NCBI RefSeq assembly: GCF_003020125.1
Contig: NZ_PYFW01000003.1
Coordinates: forward strand, 800,092-864,091
Source: Bradyrhizobium sp. MOS003
Lineage (GTDB): Bacteria > Pseudomonadota > Alphaproteobacteria > Rhizobiales > Xanthobacteraceae
Direction of reading: 5' to 3'
Length of the DNA: 64,000 bases
Every line of letters starts with the position of its first letter. Positions within the stretch are counted from its first letter, which is position 1. The translations under genes and the position numbers were made by a program. Below the pieces are notes generated by a model. It had not been told where the DNA came from, did no database searches, and saw only the letters and a program-made list of their open reading frames with translations. Shown piece after piece: positions 60,906-64,000 of the stretch.

Positions 60906-61487
60906 ATGACGTCCGACCCCAAAGCACCTTCGGCGCAGCCCGTGCCGCCGCGCCTCGGCGTGTTCGCCCAGCTCATCTTCGGCTCGCGCTGGCTGCAGTT
61001 TCCGCTCTATATCGGCCTGATCGTCGCGCAGGCCGTCTACGTGCTGCTGTTCCTGAAGGAACTCTGGCACCTGGTCGCGCACTCCTTCGACGCCAGCGAG
61101 CAGCAGATCATGCTGGTCGTGCTCGGGCTGATCGACGTCGTCATGATCTCCAACCTCCTGATCATGGTGATCGTCGGCGGCTACGAGACCTTCGTGTCCC
61201 GGCTGAACCTGACCGGCCACCCCGACGAACCGGAATGGCTCAGCCACGTCAACGCCAGCGTGCTCAAGATCAAGCTCGCGATGGCGATCATCGGCATCTC
61301 ATCGATCTCCCTGCTCAGGACCTTCATCGAGGCCGGCAATCTCGGCACCACGCGCAGCAATTTCACCGAGACCGGCGTGATGTGGCAGGTGCTGATCCAT
61401 CTGACCTTCATCATCTCGGCGGTGGGCATTGCCTGGGTCGACCGCCTCAGCGAGAGCGGTCATCGCAAGGAAGCCGGCCACGGCTGA
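60906..61487 (+). CDS. UPF0114 / TIGR00645 membrane protein (YqhA-like)
   Basis: A 193-residue protein with four helices. Family strings IFGSRWLQFPLYIGLIVAQA, LLIMVIVGGYETFVSRL and the later ASVLKIKLAMAIIGISSI, LLRTF are clear. Function unknown; YqhA-like proteins are often in Ter or stress contexts. Starts 29 bases after terC behind GGAG. Confidence 0.9.
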   Translation: MTSDPKAPSAQPVPPRLGVFAQLIFGSRWLQFPLYIGLIVAQAVYVLLFLKELWHLVAHSFDASEQQIMLVVLGLIDVVMISNLLIMVIVGGYETFVSRLNLTGHPDEPEWLSHVNASVLKIKLAMAIIGISSISLLRTFIEAGNLGTTRSNFTETGVMWQVLIHLTFIISAVGIAWVDRLSESGHRKEAGHG

Positions 61488-61569
61488 ACTCGCGCGGAAA
61501 ACCCTTCCGACGCGATGACGGGCAGACAGGTTGCGGTGCGGCCGGATCAGGGAGGGGCCCTCCCGGCCG

Positions 61570-62946
61570 TCACGCCGCCAGGGTTCCGTGGACCCGCCCC
61601 AGCGCGCGCTGAAGCGCTGCAAAACAGCCTGCATCGATCTGGGTGCCGACCATTCCTGACATGATTCCCATAGCTTGGGTGATGGACATGGCGGCACGAT
61701 AGGGGCGGTCGGCCGTCAGCGCATCGAATATGTCCGCGGTCGTGATCAAGCGGGTTTCCAGGCTGATCTGGTCTGCTTGGAGGCCGCGCGGATATCCCTT
61801 GCCGTCCAGCCGCTCATGATGCGCGGCTGCGATCGGCGCGAGGTCGCGGAATGCGCCGATGCGCGACAGGATTGCTTCGGAATGCGCCGAATGCATCCTC
61901 ATGATTTCCCATTCGGCGTCGTCCAGCTTGCCCGGCTTGTCCAGGATCGCGTTGCTCACCCCGAGCTTGCCGATGTCGTGCAGCAGCGCGGCACGCTTGA
62001 GCTTGCGCCGCTGCTCGGCGCTGAACATCAGCTCCTCGGCGATCAAATCCGTGAACAGCGTCACGCGCTCGCTGTGACCGCTGGTGTAAGGGCTCTTGGA
62101 ATCCACCACCTGGGCGAAGGCAGCTGCAATGTCGTCGAGATAGTCCTCGTCGATCGGCACGCTCGCTTGGGCCGGCGCGTGGGAATTGGCGCACTCCCGA
62201 CCGCCGTCGGTGCCGAGCATGTCCAGGAAAGCGGGGCTTGCCGCCACGCGCTCGAAAGCCGCAACCAAATCGGGATCGAACCATACCCCCGACCGGTTCT
62301 TTGCTTCGCGTAGCGCGGCCTCGGGTCCGTTCGCGACGTGGAACACGTCGACGACCTGCGCCAGCAGGGCAATGCGCGAATAGATCGGAATGGCAGTGCC
62401 GGACAAGCCAAGAGGCTTGCCGCTGCCGTCCCAATGCTCGTCCAGATTCTTGATGCCTTCGGCGACCGGCTCGGAGAAGCGCATCTTGCGGGCGATGTCC
62501 GCGCCGCGGTGGCAGCGGGTCTCGATCAACTCGCGCGCGATCTCGCCGCCGTTCTGAAAGATATTGACGATGGCGCGGAACCGTTCGGCCAATCCGGCCT
62601 TCAGGCCGGTATGGCTGAGCACGAAGCGCAGCGCCTGAGACAGGCTGCCGTCGATCAGCTTGAAGTCCTGCTTGAAGGTGAGATCGTCGGTCAGATACAG
62701 CTCGCAGATGCGGGCGGCGTTGCTGCTGCAGCCGAGATCCTTCAGCAGCAGCACGTAGTACAGCTCGGTGATCTCCTGCTCGCCAAGGCCGATGTGTCTA
62801 CCGATCTCGACGCCGATGTGACTGCATCGCACGCAATGCCCTGCCGGCTGTCCCTCGGTCAGGTCGAGCGCGTAGCTCAGAGCGCTCAACAGTTCCGCGA
62901 GCGTGACCTTGTCGTGCAATCCGTGGTCGGGAGGCGGTCGTTCCAT
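61570..62946 (-). CDS. Protein with two HD-GYP modules, the first degenerate
   Basis: A 458-residue cyclic-di-GMP-phosphodiesterase-type protein. The C-terminal module (about 285-458) is canonical: HSERVTLF, LLHDIGKLGVSNAIL, MRMHSAHSE, HHERLDGKGYP. The N-terminal half (about 15-230) has the same order with altered motifs: HCVRCSHIGVEIG, LLKDLGCSSNAA where HDIGK is expected, and DEHWDGSGKP where HHERxDGxGYP is expected. So it seems to have arisen by duplication with loss of metal ligands in the first module. The start at 62946 follows GGAG. The canonical module probably degrades cyclic di-GMP. Confidence 0.9.
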   Translation of the reverse strand: MERPPPDHGLHDKVTLAELLSALSYALDLTEGQPAGHCVRCSHIGVEIGRHIGLGEQEITELYYVLLLKDLGCSSNAARICELYLTDDLTFKQDFKLIDGSLSQALRFVLSHTGLKAGLAERFRAIVNIFQNGGEIARELIETRCHRGADIARKMRFSEPVAEGIKNLDEHWDGSGKPLGLSGTAIPIYSRIALLAQVVDVFHVANGPEAALREAKNRSGVWFDPDLVAAFERVAASPAFLDMLGTDGGRECANSHAPAQASVPIDEDYLDDIAAAFAQVVDSKSPYTSGHSERVTLFTDLIAEELMFSAEQRRKLKRAALLHDIGKLGVSNAILDKPGKLDDAEWEIMRMHSAHSEAILSRIGAFRDLAPIAAAHHERLDGKGYPRGLQADQISLETRLITTADIFDALTADRPYRAAMSITQAMGIMSGMVGTQIDAGCFAALQRALGRVHGTLAA

Positions 62947-63296
62947 GGTCGAGGCTCCGGGGCCACTTTCGCGGCCTATCCGGGCCGGTCCGATGTCCAA
63001 AAAGCGGACCTCACCACGAACGAATTAACAGGCGGTATGTCCAGCGGCGAGCATGGCACCGCTGCGATCGACAATTCAGCGAACCCGAGGCGGGCGGGTG
63101 AACTTGGCCGTCCGACGCCGCCCGATCCGAAATTCCCAGGCCACCTGATCCGGTGAGTGGGTAGGATCTCGAGATCGATAAAATCGTCGGCAATCCGATC
63201 AGCGGCGGCAAACCCTGCGGACAAGTCCTGCACGGACTTAAACCTCGGCTTTGGAACCGCCGTGCATGCTCCCCGGCAAAAAGGTGGGGCATCAAC

Positions 63297-63560
63297 ATGT
63301 CAGTTTTCAAGGAGGTCGCCGCTGCGCTCGCGGGAGTCTATGCGCTCCTGTTCGCCTGCGACGCATTGTTCGGGGTCGGCGAGGCACGCTTCGACGACGC
63401 ATATTACCGCGCCAGCTTCTACGCGCCGCGGCCGCAGGAATTCCGCTTTGCAGCGGGCACCACGCCGGCCGCCCGCGTCAGCGATGCCTTCGCGCAATTC
63501 TCGGCGGGCGAGGTAAAGCCGAACAGGCGTTACTCGTCCCTGACGACGATCATCCGGTAA
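63297..63560 (+). CDS. Small hypothetical protein with N-terminal signal/anchor
   Basis: An 87-residue protein. Residues ~5-25 (EVAAALAGVYALLFACDALFG) form a signal peptide or membrane anchor; the mature part DDAYYRASFYAPRPQEFRF is aromatic-rich. AAGGTGGGG lies ~12 bases before the start. I know similar small proteins from Bradyrhizobium but no function. Confidence 0.65.
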   Translation: MSVFKEVAAALAGVYALLFACDALFGVGEARFDDAYYRASFYAPRPQEFRFAAGTTPAARVSDAFAQFSAGEVKPNRRYSSLTTIIR

Positions 63561-63737
63561 GCTGCCGCTCATTGATCGGCTATCCGCCTCACGTCCGGTT
63601 TACTGCCGGCATCGGGCGACGAGCGGATGGCTTCCGAGGTCGCTGATGGGTCGCGGCTGCGCATCGGAAATCGCAAGCCTTCAGCGCTGCCACGGAAACG
63701 CCGAGCCGCGGCCGGGCACGATATCTACAAGACCTTG
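63561..63737. other. Short intergenic spacer
   Basis: Between the small protein and the repeat at the right edge; no gene or site is recognised. Confidence 0.4.
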
Positions 63738-64000
63738 TGTTAACCGACAGGCAGAACATGCCAGAGGTGGGGCAATCCCCATCGCCAAAAATATTCCACT
63801 TTACCGAATTTCGGAAATGGCGTATGTGTCGCCTCAACCCGGCCCAAGGAAGAGGGCGTATCGCGATCGTCACGAACGCGGGCCGGGCGGCGGTGGACGT
63901 AGGTCACATCGGCGCCAAGGATTTTGCAGGGCGGGCAACCGTGAGCGAAACACCTGGCGCGCACGACCGGTGTGATCGGCGTACGGCAAAATCGTGTGGT
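63738..64000. repeat. Dispersed Bradyrhizobium repeat running off the right edge
   Basis: The stretch from GACAGGCAGAACATGCC through CGATCGTCACGAACGCGGGC to the window end is one I recall as a multicopy sequence in Bradyrhizobium genomes, often producing spurious small protein calls (with strings such as ILGADVTYVHRRPARVRDD). No transposase is visible in the part present. Only one copy lies in this window, so copy number cannot be shown here. Confidence 0.5.

Overview
This 64 kb window is high-GC, gene-dense chromosomal DNA of an alphaproteobacterium, almost certainly Bradyrhizobium or a close relative in the Nitrobacteraceae. The main reasons are a block that matches the ragA-ragB-rpoH3-ragC-ragD locus described in Bradyrhizobium japonicum, FixL/FixJ-type two-component systems, two TakP-like TRAP solute receptors, two CtrA-type boxes, small secreted proteins typical of the group, and dispersed repeats I recognise from Bradyrhizobium. 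I see no tRNA, rRNA, CRISPR array, intact insertion sequence or phage, so this looks like core genome with a few decayed remnants.

Left part (1-28.7 kb), an envelope and stress region. A response regulator, a sensor kinase and an RpoH-type sigma factor precede an RND pump and its adaptor. They are followed by low-complexity secreted proteins, a membrane-anchored catalase-family protein coupled to a cytochrome b561, and a Dps ferritin. At 12.4-12.9 kb lie a fragment of fdhD and a possible DUF1275 fragment. Next come a Tat-exported oxalate-decarboxylase-like bicupin, an orphan PAS kinase, and a second RND operon on the minus strand. In that operon another low-complexity secreted protein, the adaptor, the pump and a FlK-like thioesterase all overlap by a few bases. 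A secreted alpha/beta hydrolase, a kinase with a FixJ-like regulator and a receiver-only protein, and an AraC regulator complete the region.

Middle part (28-47 kb). This holds a retropepsin-like protease with a DUF1289 protein, a PleC/DivJ-like kinase with a CtrA box upstream, NhaD, a beta-hydroxyacid dehydrogenase, a VOC protein and Mrp. Two tandem TRAP receptors, each with its own terminator, are followed by an acyl-CoA dehydrogenase, an OmpR/TctE-type two-component system facing the TRAP membrane genes dctQM, and moaA. A PEGA lipoprotein with a second CtrA box and phosphoglycolate phosphatase come last.

Right part (46-64 kb), redox housekeeping. It contains rpiA, a DUF2059 protein and glutathione reductase, then a hydrolase, a zinc alcohol dehydrogenase and a bicupin protein. 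A minus-strand cluster follows: a MOSC/flavin reductase/ferredoxin fusion, a redoxin, an EgtC-like amidotransferase and a YbdK-like carboxylate-amine ligase. The window ends with a TerB/TerC/UPF0114 membrane operon, a protein with two HD-GYP modules (the first degenerate), a small secreted protein and a dispersed repeat that runs off the right edge.

Function calls rest on motifs and family knowledge read by eye; no database search was run.
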